Assembly: GCA_947650285.1 (NCBI GenBank) | Contig: CANTFL010000535.1 | Location: 1 to 64,000 of the forward strand | Length of the DNA stretch: 64,000 nucleotides | Source: Hyaloperonospora brassicae | Taxonomy: Eukaryota; Oomycota; Peronosporomycetes; Peronosporales; Peronosporaceae | Direction: 5' to 3' | In this document: piece after piece, positions 55,713-64,000 of the stretch | Layout of the letters: each line of letters opens with the position of its first letter | How positions within the stretch are numbered: position 1 is the first letter of the stretch | The notes under the pieces: model-generated | What the model was told of the DNA's origin: nothing | Databases searched by the model: none | The model's input: the letters and a program-made list of their open reading frames with translations, nothing else | Made by a program: the position numbers and the translations under genes

Positions 55713-57528
55713 TGTGGCAAAGTCATTAATTAAAATTTATGATATGGATCGGTGGCCATCTAATTGAGGCGCCACGTACTGGTGAAAAATGGCACCAAGT
55801 GATATGGCGATCCGATGAGAGGCGGAAGGTGATCCCACGGAGATCGACGGACCGATCCAACGGTCGGCCAAAGGATGGACGTGGAACGGTCTGAGACGAG
55901 GCGCAGAAAGGGGTGATTTTCTTGGAACAATCTGGGACGAGTCGCAGACATCGATGATTTCCACGGTGCAATCTGGGACGAGGGACTAGATTGAACCAGA
56001 AGACCGATCTGAACTGAGAAAGGTACTTCTGAGACCAAGCGATGCGACTTAACTCTGTGACAAAGTTGCAGCATCCAGGTGATCGAAGATACACATCACC
56101 GATCTCCAATGGGAGTACTGATTTAGGTTAATTATGGACCGATCTGGAAGTGCGGATGTTTGTGGGAGTCCGTGGGACCGTTTTGAGAATTGTGGATGGT
56201 CCCATTGTGCGGCTAAACCCTTGAGGATGGTATCGGACCATGCACAACGAACGGAAGAACATATAGGGCCGGATCGCACTGTGTCGATCCTCAACGATCT
56301 CGAATTGGGCATCAGATCGGTCATGTTCCCTGCTGATTATGGATATATCGATGATGGAGCTATTGGATTGTGATATACATGCTTGTTGAAGGTCCATGAG
56401 TGATGTCGCAAAAGTTCAGACCGAAAGAGACAATGGAAGCCGGTTGAATTGACGTCGCAAAATGGATTTAGACACATTCGGCATTTGGATACTATTTTGG
56501 ACTTTTCGGTACCAAAATTGGGTATTAGGTACCGCATTTGGAATTTGCTCCCTTTTTGGTGTCTAGGTACGATATCGGGAGTATTGGCGCTATCTTTGGA
56601 GCACAGGTCACGAGATTTCGACACGTGTTCAAGGGGGCGGTCAAGCTTAAAGGTGACATCGGTTTGGAGAGTGACCTACAGTTTGGAATAGGCTTAAGGA
56701 TAGGATGGCTATTAATTTGGTTGGATAATAAAACAGTTACCGTTTTTACATATAAAGCACGTCGCAGACTTCTCTTCCGGGCAGGATATTTGGCCTCCCG
56801 TCGATCAAGAGACGTTGCACGCGCCGTGTTTCGTGTACTCACCTTGGATTGTTTGGCCAAGGTGGGGTTAAGGTAACTCAACTCAACTCAAACTGCTAGG
56901 GTAGCAGCAAACAACGGTAAAGGAAAAGGATTTTGGTTACAAGATCGCGAGGCAGCTCAAGTGGTCAGAAGATCTGGACAAGGAGTTCAAGACAAGACCG
57001 AGCAAGACCGAAGCGATCTACAGGGCAGATCGGCACGTTTCATTTTGGCGAAACAAGCAACCGATCCACCCACATTGCGCACTTTCGGCAAGATTGGCCG
57101 ATCTCGAGACCAGATCGGACCGATCCCAACGCAAGATCGACGCAAGACAACTATTTGCTGAGTGAAGATTTCCGCACAGCGAAGACCCCGATCCCGAAGA
57201 CAAATCGAGATCGGTGTGATTCAAGATCGAGATCGCGACATCGCCCAAGAGTGACTGCCGCGACTCAAGATCAAGATCGCAGAACCCCGTTCGTGGTGTG
57301 AAGATTTCCGCACCGGAAGCGAACGCTCAACCCAACCTCTCAGCGAGATCGACATCTCCCAAGGCCGTTACAAAGAGCTCAAGCCAGCCCAACCGACGGG
57401 TACACAAGGTGAGCACAAGGTTATACAGCAAGGCACGGATCGGAGTACCCCCTCCGTGAGTCGGCAAGTCTGGGCAAGTGGAAGATTGACACTCACTAAA
57501 GTAATTTTGTGAGATCGACTTCACCACA
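55713..57528 (+). repeat. 5' LTR of nested element
   Basis: Starts TGTGGCAAAG, ends CACCACA. It carries many short open frames on both strands that recur in the 3' LTR; none looks like a gene. Confidence 0.95.
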
Positions 57529-58062
57529 ATGGTGCGCGTGCCCGGATCTTCTGAGGCCTCTAAATTTCACCGTGAGTCCACTGGCGAAGATGTCAAGATC
57601 AAGCAAGAACCTGGGATTGAAGTGTCAGCGACAGAGGGATCGACGCAGACACGCAGAAACACAAGATCCTCGGATCACCAGAGTTTTGGGAGGGGCTCTG
57701 ATGAAAAGAAAATGGAAGAGGAAGATCGAGAGGTCGATCTGGAAGATAAACCTCAAATACCTCCTAGGGTCCTTTCGGGGGCCACTGCAGATCGCTCTAC
57801 AAAGAGTGATCTGCTGGATGAAAATTTAATGGTGAAAACCAAAACGGCGAAAGCCAAACTCAATACCCTCGTCAGCAGGTTACCTAAAAATAATACGAGG
57901 AAGACGTTGGCCGGATCGGCACGAAAGAAGAAGAAAGTGCTGGGATCGAATGTCGAAGAAGATCGAATCGGAAAACCAATCGGATCGAAGATCGTAGTCA
58001 AAGAAGAATATGATCGTGAGATGGCCCAGATCGCGGTGTCGAAGATTAAGTCGGTGACTTAA
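57529..58062 (+). CDS. Gag N-terminal part of nested element
   Basis: 177 codons starting MVRVPGSSEASKFH at the ATG formed by the last spacer base and the primer site. It is highly charged, Lys/Glu-rich and probably disordered, without a named domain. The start is conserved in the two other family-C copies (MMHVPESS and MERVPGF). The frame closes at 58062 and Gag continues in another frame from 58065, so a single shift splits the protein here. Confidence 0.6.
   Translation: MVRVPGSSEASKFHRESTGEDVKIKQEPGIEVSATEGSTQTRRNTRSSDHQSFGRGSDEKKMEEEDREVDLEDKPQIPPRVLSGATADRSTKSDLLDENLMVKTKTAKAKLNTLVSRLPKNNTRKTLAGSARKKKKVLGSNVEEDRIGKPIGSKIVVKEEYDREMAQIAVSKIKSVT
57530..57546 (+). promoter_or_regulatory. 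Primer-binding site of nested element
   Basis: TGGTGCGCGTGCCCGGA begins one base after the LTR and is complementary to a tRNA 3' end (CCA plus acceptor stem). The A at 57529 with the TG of this site forms the first ATG. Confidence 0.7.
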
Positions 58063-58064
58063 AT

Positions 58065-58805
58065 GTGGGATTGTGCGAAATGTGCTATTATAGCCACTTC
58101 AAGACACTGCTCAAGACAGACCCAGTGTTCAAGATATTACGGCCCAGGTGGATCGGCCCTCTGGGTAAGCCGATCTCTATCCCGCCGCCCGTGACTAGCA
58201 AACTCGGCGCGATTGATTTGATTTTGCAGATGTTGAATGACACGGGCTTCTGCCCTAATGCTTTCGATTCAGATGAATTGATGAGATGCAACTTAAAACA
58301 GTTGAAGAATGCAGTAAGCGAGTTTGGAAAGGTCACGATACTTCTGGTGGATAATACCACCACTCCTAATTACGGGATCGTCATACCCTCGGGATCACCT
58401 CAAGAACACCCCTCAGGATCGACTTATTACGCTTCATCTGACTCCGAAAGCAAGTCAGACGGGTCCATCAGCGTTTGTCGGATGTCTCTGAGACCATTTA
58501 GAGGATCGTTTCGAAAGGAAAGGATCGGCAAGGTCAGGATTGAAGCCTTTGAAGAGCAAGCAAAGGTCGACATACAACCAAGGTCGTCCGTGATCTCATG
58601 TCTGGAAGATTTTTCAGGAAAAGGTCGAGACGAAGATTGGGCTTGGAGCTGGATCGACAAGGTCATGTCGACTTTTGCTCGAGAACAAATACCCGATGAT
58701 GAAAAATGTTTGGAGTTTGGTGATTTGCTCACTTCTCCAGCTCGATATTGGTATCTTCAACTATACGAATCGATAAAATTTGATTGGAAGGCGCTGGTGG
58801 ATTAA
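58065..58805 (+). CDS. gag: Gag capsid part of nested element
   Basis: 246 codons (first codon GTG in this frame, which suggests that it is really the continuation of the previous ORF). The N-terminal part (HFKTLLKTDPVFKILRPRW) matches the outer element at 53840-53900. The C-terminal part (CLEDFSGKGRDEDWAWSWID, then EQIPDDEKCLEFGDLLTSPA) is the retrotransposon Gag core. It stops before the zinc knuckles, which are absent from this element. Confidence 0.75.
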   Translation: MGLCEMCYYSHFKTLLKTDPVFKILRPRWIGPLGKPISIPPPVTSKLGAIDLILQMLNDTGFCPNAFDSDELMRCNLKQLKNAVSEFGKVTILLVDNTTTPNYGIVIPSGSPQEHPSGSTYYASSDSESKSDGSISVCRMSLRPFRGSFRKERIGKVRIEAFEEQAKVDIQPRSSVISCLEDFSGKGRDEDWAWSWIDKVMSTFAREQIPDDEKCLEFGDLLTSPARYWYLQLYESIKFDWKALVD

Positions 58806-58985
58806 ATCTTGTTCGAATATTGTGGACACGAAGAATCGGTCGATCAACAATACTACCTTCCATGAAAACAACCGGATGAGAATCCAATTCGATTCTCAGG
58901 ACAACATCGACCGTGTAAATTGAAGGTTAAAAAGATAAAAGCTACTGATCAACCCATCGAGATGTATGTTGGAGAATCTACATAG

Positions 58986-59486
58986 GTGAAGATCGGTATT
59001 AGTCAAGCTTTCTCAAGGTTGTGGATCGCACGAGGACATGATTGGGTGCCAACAGTAAGATACGGCCCTGGCAAGCTATTATATCTGCAGGTGACGAATA
59101 TTGGTGATCAGAAGATCGTGTTACCACCACATACCACACTCGGTATGTGGATGATAGGCGAGACAACATCACGATCTCAAGGATACGTGTTGTATGGATA
59201 TGGCCGATATAAGGAGTGTCAAACCTTAGCGTATGAAAATACTACAGATGAACAATGGAAGTGGCCCGAAAATGAATGGATCGAATCTCCAGCGAATCCT
59301 GCTAACTATGTTAAATCGATAGAGTTAATGACACGATCAAACGATGATCCGGTGGAAACGGCGAGGGAAGCGGCAGTAATTACACATCGGATTTTTAAAG
59401 CTGAAACGGGAGGAGAAAGTATCAAATCTGCGTCAGGAGAAGAGAATGCCGTCGTCGATATACTGTCACATGATGAATCGTTTTAG
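58986..59486 (+). CDS. Protease-RT linker segment of nested element
   Basis: 166 codons. LWIARGHDWVPTVRYGPGKL and LYLQVTNIGDQKIVL match the region that in full-length family-C elements lies between protease and RT (compare 33200-33900). The QTLAYENTTDEQWKWPENEW stretch is typical of it. The frame ends with TAG at 59484, then continues open to 60002. Confidence 0.6.
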   Translation: MKIGISQAFSRLWIARGHDWVPTVRYGPGKLLYLQVTNIGDQKIVLPPHTTLGMWMIGETTSRSQGYVLYGYGRYKECQTLAYENTTDEQWKWPENEWIESPANPANYVKSIELMTRSNDDPVETAREAAVITHRIFKAETGGESIKSASGEENAVVDILSHDESF

Positions 59487-60002
59487 AGTTCTGCTGATCG
59501 AGATCGCGAAAGGGATCTACAGTATTTGATGGAACGAGATCGAAGAGTGGTTCATCCTTCACACGATGGATCGGTTCAACGTCATATTGATCAAGATCGA
59601 GAAAGTGATCGCTCCTATGTAATGAATCGAGATTATGTAGATGACCCACAGCATTGGACATGTCAAGATCGCGATGATGATATACATTATTCGACAGATC
59701 GAGACTGCGGAATAAATTCGACATATTACTATAAATCGTTTACGCTTTCTATCGATAAAGATCGAGAAAGAGGTCAAGGAATTTCTACGGATCAAGATCC
59801 CGAAGGTGACTCGCAGTACTGGATCTGTCAAGATCGCAAAGTGATTTTGCATTTAACTGATGGATCGTTTGGAATTTCTATCGATCAAGATCGAGAAAGT
59901 CATCAAACGTATGGTATGAATCAAGATCTCGAAGCTGATCTGGACCTCAGCGCGGATTTCTATGCGGCGATCACCCTACAAGTGGATATCGACTTTGTAT
60001 GA
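59487..60002 (+). CDS. Asp/Gln/Arg repeat segment of nested element
   Basis: Same frame as the preceding ORF after one TAG. It contains imperfect repeats built on IDQDRES, CQDR and TDQD, encoded by runs of GATC-containing codons (ATCGATCAAGATCGAGAAAG). No domain is recognised. It looks like the low-complexity output of a GATC-rich repeat rather than a folded enzyme. Confidence 0.45.
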   Translation, partial: SSADRDRERDLQYLMERDRRVVHPSHDGSVQRHIDQDRESDRSYVMNRDYVDDPQHWTCQDRDDDIHYSTDRDCGINSTYYYKSFTLSIDKDRERGQGISTDQDPEGDSQYWICQDRKVILHLTDGSFGISIDQDRESHQTYGMNQDLEADLDLSADFYAAITLQVDIDFV

Positions 60003-61099
60003 AGTTACCTTCAGCGATGGCTTCTAAAAAGAATATTAAAAGCGTCGAGTGGATACGAGACCGACCGAATCAAGACATTGACGCCACAAGAGAGATTACA
60101 AACGAAGACACCGAGTCTGAGGTAGCTGATCTGTTACAAGAACGGTCCAGCTGTCAGGCAGACTGGATCAGGATCAAGTATGGTGAGTCGCAAGAAGAGC
60201 ATTCCCAACTGGTCAAAGGACTCGAAATGATTGCGACCGTGAGATGGTCGAAGGGAAACGAGGGTGCGAGATCGCCGGCGCAGGTCAAGGTGGAGATCAA
60301 TCAAGCGTCGATCGAATTGAATAGATGGGTATGCGAAGATAGCGCGACCAAAGACGGAGACCCTGACGATAGTGATACGGTGCATGGAGAGTCCAGACGT
60401 CAGTCAGGCGGGATGTCGACTCGTGATTGTGTGTTACAAGGACGAGACAATCGACAGCTTGGAGACGCAGCTATGACAGGGACTTACAATGACTTACCTG
60501 GAGTGATTGGTGATATGCTGTCTCCTGCTGTGATACATGCCACCAAGGCTATGAGCTGTGACGCTGTGGAACCCTACCGATTTGATAACTTGAAGATCGA
60601 GGAGGGGGCAAAGGCGATCAAGTGGGGAAATTCTAGTGATGTTGATCCTGACAGAAAAGAAATCAGTCACCACCGTAAAAAAGAGACCGATATGGGATAC
60701 AGTGAAGAGCATAGACAGTCCACCGTGATGACCGCAGAGACCGATACGGTGGAGATCGACCGCTATAATGCGGATTGTAAACCACTGCAGATTAGTCGTG
60801 AAGAGGAGTTGCGGCTTTTTCTCTATCGGTTCAAGGAGGAATATGCACCAAGTTTAGCCCATACGTGGCACGGACCGTTTCATGAGGCCGTCAAATGTGG
60901 AGATCATATCGTACGACTGGATATTGATGGTAAACCATACAGGTTGTTCTCGATGGTTCATGTTTCGAAGTTGAAGCAGGTCAAGATGTTTCAGAATCGG
61001 CCAATAATCTGTTTGACGGTATACGAGATTGATCGAGTGGGCTTTGATAAGGTATTGTGGCCGGACGATAGCTGGGAAGGATGTCGAGAGGGTGATTAG
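59999..61099 (+). CDS. Chimeric ORF: unknown N-terminal 260 residues fused to integrase tail
   Basis: 366 codons in one open frame. The first two thirds have no recognised domain (polar; contains WIRDRPNQDIDATREITNED). From about residue 265 the integrase C-terminus is clear: SREEELRLFLYRFKEEYAPS, LAHTWHGPFHEAVKCGDH and LFSMVHVSKLKQVKMF. Catalytic integrase residues, RT and RNase H are absent. The frame is intact, unlike the relatives in the window, so translation may still be under selection or the element is simply young. Confidence 0.6.
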   Translation: MKLPSAMASKKNIKSVEWIRDRPNQDIDATREITNEDTESEVADLLQERSSCQADWIRIKYGESQEEHSQLVKGLEMIATVRWSKGNEGARSPAQVKVEINQASIELNRWVCEDSATKDGDPDDSDTVHGESRRQSGGMSTRDCVLQGRDNRQLGDAAMTGTYNDLPGVIGDMLSPAVIHATKAMSCDAVEPYRFDNLKIEEGAKAIKWGNSSDVDPDRKEISHHRKKETDMGYSEEHRQSTVMTAETDTVEIDRYNADCKPLQISREEELRLFLYRFKEEYAPSLAHTWHGPFHEAVKCGDHIVRLDIDGKPYRLFSMVHVSKLKQVKMFQNRPIICLTVYEIDRVGFDKVLWPDDSWEGCREGD

Positions 61100-61294
61100 T
61101 TCGAAGTGAAAAGAACAGAAGACGTGCGATCTGGCCGAAAACCACGGGTTGGGCGAGTACACGGTCCAGTCGGGAAGTATTGGAAAGGCTCTAGCGACCC
61201 GACTTGGATAGATGATGCAGATGTAAATTGCGTGTATTTGTCGCAGAAATGTGATCGTGATCGAGCAAGCCGGAATCGATTCAAGGCGAGGTAA
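61100..61294 (+). CDS. Chromodomain end of nested element (next frame)
   Basis: 61106-61294 reads MKRTEDVRSGRKPRVGRVHG, then DPTWIDDADVNCV and CDRDRASRNRF, the chromodomain that follows the integrase tail in this family. It overlaps the end of the previous region with a one-step frame change. Confidence 0.6.
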   Translation, partial: FEVKRTEDVRSGRKPRVGRVHGPVGKYWKGSSDPTWIDDADVNCVYLSQKCDRDRASRNRFKAR

Positions 61295-61320
61295 TGAGAA
61301 GAAGCTGCACTAAGGGTCGA

Positions 61321-61497
61321 ACACCGATCTGGAGGTTAGGTGTGGTTGGAGTATGCAAGGAGGTTGCATATGGCTGTAAGGCGGTGAAAGAACATACCGG
61401 GAGGCTGTATGTGGCGCAGGATATCGGTTGACGGGTGTGCTAGGAGGTAGCATATGCTGGTGGAATGGATTTAAAAGGTGTACTTGGAGGTAGTACA
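61321..61497 (+). repeat. Array of hairpins with constant GGAGG loop and varying 7-bp stems
   Basis: Four units: 61352-61370 TATGCAA/GGAGG/TTGCATA, 61393-61411 CATACCG/GGAGG/CTGTATG, 61436-61454 TGTGCTA/GGAGG/TAGCATA, and 61479-61497 TGTACTT/GGAGG/TAGTACA. Each pair of arms is complementary at six or seven positions although the arm sequences differ between units. A fifth, weaker unit surrounds the GGAGG at 61331. Spacing is 41-43 bp. Confidence 0.8.
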
Positions 61498-61953
61498 TGC
61501 CAGAGGAATGGGCTGTTCGTATATGAGTATGGAACTGAATTACCAACTAGTTGATGGAGAGCGAGATTGATTTGGCATGGTGATACAACGATAACAGATG
61601 TGACGAAAGATGATAATGAAATCTGATGTACTATCATTTTCGAATTCTACTAAGAATGGCGATCCAGGTCGATTAAATGGAGATATTAGTGGAGCCCATG
61701 TAACTATCGATATGGTGAAGAGTGGGATGGGCTGAGCTCAGGCTGTCGATCCGGTTGTCTGTAGGGAAAAGTGGAGATATGGATCGATCTGGGTGACAGA
61801 TCGCGATCCGGCGACAAAATGCGGTAGAACACTCCGAGGGTACTGGCAAAGTGGGAAGACGCGTCGGGGAGGTCATGGGATGGACTTGACTGCTTAAAAC
61901 GATTTGATGAGTTACTGGACTGAAGCCTCTTGCTGCCCAAACGGACTTCAGTA

Positions 61954-61964
61954 CAGGGGGCGGT
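61954..61964 (+). other. Polypurine tract of nested element
   Basis: CAGGGGGCGGT directly precedes the 3' LTR start at 61965. Confidence 0.6.
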
Positions 61965-63780
61965 TGTGGCAAAGTCATTAATTAAAATTTATGATATGGA
62001 TCGGTGGCCATCTAATTGAGGCGCCACGTACTGGTGAAAAATGGCACCAAGTGATATGGCGATCCGATGAGAGGCGGAAGGTGATCCCACGGAGATCGAC
62101 GGACCGATCCAACGGTCGGCCAAAGGATGGACGTGGAACGGTCTGAGACGAGGCGCAGAAAGGGGTGATTTTCTTGGAACAATCTGGGACGAGTCGCAGA
62201 CATCGATGATTTCCACGGTGCAATCTGGGACGAGGGACTAGATTGAACCAGAAGACCGTTCTGAACTGAGAAAGGTACTTCTGAGACCAAGCGATGCGAC
62301 GTAACTCTTTGACAAAGTTGCAGCATCCAGGTGATCGAAGATACACATCACCGATCTCCAATGGGAGTACTGATTTAGGTTAATTATGGACCGATCTGGA
62401 AGTGCGGATGTTTGTGGGAGTCCGTGGGACCGTTTTGAGAATTGTGGATGGTCCCATTGTGCGGCTAAACCCTTGAGGATGGTATCGGACCATGCACAAC
62501 GAACGGAAGAACATATAGGGCCGGATCGCACTGTGTCGATCCTCAACGATCTCGAATTGGGCATCAGATCGGTCATGTTCCCTGCTGATTATGGATATAT
62601 CGATGATGGAGCTATTGGATTGTGATATACATGCTTGTTGAAGGTCCATGAGTGATGTCGCAAAAGTTCAGACCGAAAGAGACAATGGAAGCCGGTTGAA
62701 TTGACGTCGCAAAATGGATTTAGACACATTCGGCATTTGGATACTATTTTGGACTTTTCGGTACCAAAATTGGGTATTAGGTACCGCATTTGGAATTTGC
62801 TCCCTTTTTGGTGTCTAGGTACGATATCGGGAGTATTGGCGCTATCTTTGGAGCACAGGTCACGAGATTTCGACACGTGTTCAAGGGGGCGGTCAAGCTT
62901 AAAGGTGATATCGGTTTGGAGAGTGACCTACAGTTTGGAATAGGCTTAAGTATAGGATGGCTATTAATTTGGTTGGATAATAAAGCAGTTACCGTTTTTA
63001 CATATAAAGCACGTCGCAGACTTCTCTTCCGGGCAGGATATTTGGCCTCCCGTCGATCAAGAGACGTTGCACGCGCCGTGTTTCGTGTACTCACCTTGGA
63101 TTGTTTGGCCAAGGTGGGGTTAAGGTAACTCAACTCAACTCAAACTGCTAGGGTAGCAGCAAACAACGGTAAAGGAAAAGGATTTTGGTTACAAGATCGC
63201 GAGGCAGCTCAAGTGGTCAGAAGATCTGGACAAGGAGTTCAAGACAAGACCGAGCAAGACCGAAGCGATCTACAGGGCAGATCGGCACGTTTCATTTTGG
63301 CGAAACAAGCAACCGATCCACCCACATTGCGCACTTCCGGCAAGATTGGCCGATCTCGAGACCAGATCGGACCGATCCCAACGCAAGATCGACGCAAGAC
63401 AACTATTTGCTGAGTGAAGATTTCCGCACAGCGAAGACCCCGATCCCGAAGACAAATCGAGATCGGTGTGATTCAAGATCGAGATCGCGACATCGCCCAA
63501 GAGTGACTGCCGCGACTCAAGATCAAGATCGCAGAACCCCGTTCGTGGTGTGAAGATTTCCGCACCGGAAGCGAACGCTCAACCCAACCTCTCAGCGAGA
63601 TCGACATCTCCCAAGGCCGTTACGAAGAGCTCAAGCCAGCCCAACCGACGGGTACACAAGGTGAGCACAAGGTTATACAGCAAGGCACGGATCGGAGTAC
63701 CCCCTCCGTGAGTCGGCAAGTCTGGGCAAGTGGAAGATTGACACTCACTAAAGTAATTTTGTGAGATCGACTTCACCACA
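61965..63780 (+). repeat. 3' LTR of nested element
   Basis: 1816 bp, about 99.6 percent identical to the 5' LTR by eye (changes near 62257, 62300, 62314, 62909, 62951, 62986, 63338 and 63624). Confidence 0.95.
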
Positions 63781-63784
63781 CATA

Positions 63785-64000
63785 TATGCATTCGTTAAAA
63801 GAAAAGTGATAAATTAAGAAGTTAACGATTATGCCGAGCCGATCGCTTATATACGTATAGATTCAACTTGTGTCCCGGCGATTGCAATTGTGCAACAAAT
63901 TGATGAATACACTCGATTATCCGTGAAGATGGAGCTCGATCTCGCACCAGGGGAATCACGGGGCATTGGAAATATCATACGCCTGGAAAATAGTTTACGC
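63785..64000 (+). pseudogene. Outer family-C element resumes (gag-protease region)
   Basis: Sequence such as GAGCTCGATCTCGCACCAGG and GGGGCATTGGAAATATCATA matches 32700-32770 of the old family-C copy, confirming that the nested element split the outer one. Runs off the window. Confidence 0.7.

Larger units (their letters stand above)
55713..63780 (+). mobile_element. Nested, young, RT-less gypsy family-C derivative with 1816-bp LTRs
   Basis: LTRs 55713-57528 and 61965-63780 are each 1816 bp and differ at about eight positions by eye. CATA flanks both sides (55709-55712 and 63781-63784), a likely 4-bp target duplication. The internal 4.4 kb encodes Gag parts, a linker segment and the integrase tail plus chromodomain, but no reverse transcriptase, RNase H or integrase core. 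It must have moved with enzymes from an intact relative. Confidence 0.85.
52167..64000 (+). mobile_element. Second Ty3/gypsy family-C element (outer), continuing past the window, interrupted by a nested relative
   Basis: The 5' LTR is 52167-53330 (TGTGGTAAAG...ACCACA). A primer-binding site follows at 53332, then decayed gag to 55712. The nested insertion occupies 55713-63784 and the outer element resumes at 63785 with sequence homologous to 32560-32790. The 3' end lies beyond 64000. Confidence 0.8.

Noticed and set aside
56134..57301. Several 80-120 codon ORFs in the 1816-bp LTR (repeated at 62386-63553)
   Set aside because: They occur in both LTRs, overlap each other on both strands and have no recognisable domain.
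59526..60002. Independent gene of Asp/Gln-rich repeats
   Set aside because: Same frame as the upstream retroelement linker, separated by one TAG; repeats follow from GATC-rich DNA.
1..64000. CRISPR arrays, rRNA genes, bacterial operons or a viral genome
   Set aside because: No regularly spaced identical repeats with unique spacers, no rRNA signatures, and the gene style (LTR elements, Inr promoter, introns) is eukaryotic.

Overview
The window reads as a gene-poor, transposon-dense stretch of an oomycete genome (Peronosporales: a Phytophthora or downy-mildew type organism). This is an inference from four things seen directly. A small secreted cysteine-rich gene sits behind a good match to the oomycete Inr core promoter. 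There is a decayed RXLR-dEER effector gene. Nearly all remaining coding matter is Ty3/gypsy and Ty1/copia retroelements whose Gag, integrase tail and chromodomain segments resemble those I know from oomycetes. No bacterial operon structure, CRISPR array, rRNA or convincing tRNA gene is present.

Layout, left to right. 1-880: CPBP-type membrane protease gene (minus strand, frame broken near its 3' end, running off the window). 1592-6835: a very young copia element (375-bp LTRs with one difference, CCGAC target duplication) that split a 125-codon ORF. About 8000-9700: anonymous sequence with an LTR-like piece. 10104-10781: solo LTR with a 51-bp minisatellite. 11064-11411: secreted 12-cysteine protein. 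11905-12421: solo LTR with four CRE-like sites at an exact 13-bp period. 13141-14756: remnants of host genes, the last one cut by an LTR. 14757-22016: decayed gypsy sequence (family B/A) with an antisense ORF. 22119-22442: RXLR effector pseudogene. 23817-25435: a 1.6-kb terminal-inverted-repeat DNA transposon carrying pieces of an adenylate kinase gene and a 3-hydroxyacyl-CoA dehydratase gene. 25436-29237: second decayed family-A gypsy copy. 29238-41580: old family-C gypsy element with 925-bp LTRs. 41581-45795: gypsy fragments. 45796-52166: minus-strand gypsy element with a long antisense ORF. 52167-64000: another family-C element, interrupted at 55713-63780 by a young RT-less relative with 1816-bp LTRs.

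The most notable patterns are these. (1) Three different gypsy lineages carry an ORF antisense to pol between integrase/chromodomain and the 3' LTR. (2) In copia, and independently in gypsy family C, the first Gag ATG lies in the tRNA primer-binding site; in copia this ATG is the complement of the initiator tRNA CAU anticodon. (3) The TIR transposon has captured two host gene fragments. (4) Two pairs of old copies show near-identical patches inside otherwise diverged sequence, suggesting gene conversion. (5) A row of hairpins with changing stems and a constant GGAGG loop lies before the 3' LTR of the nested element. Host genes here are few and mostly broken by insertions, as expected of the gene-sparse compartment where oomycete effectors often lie.
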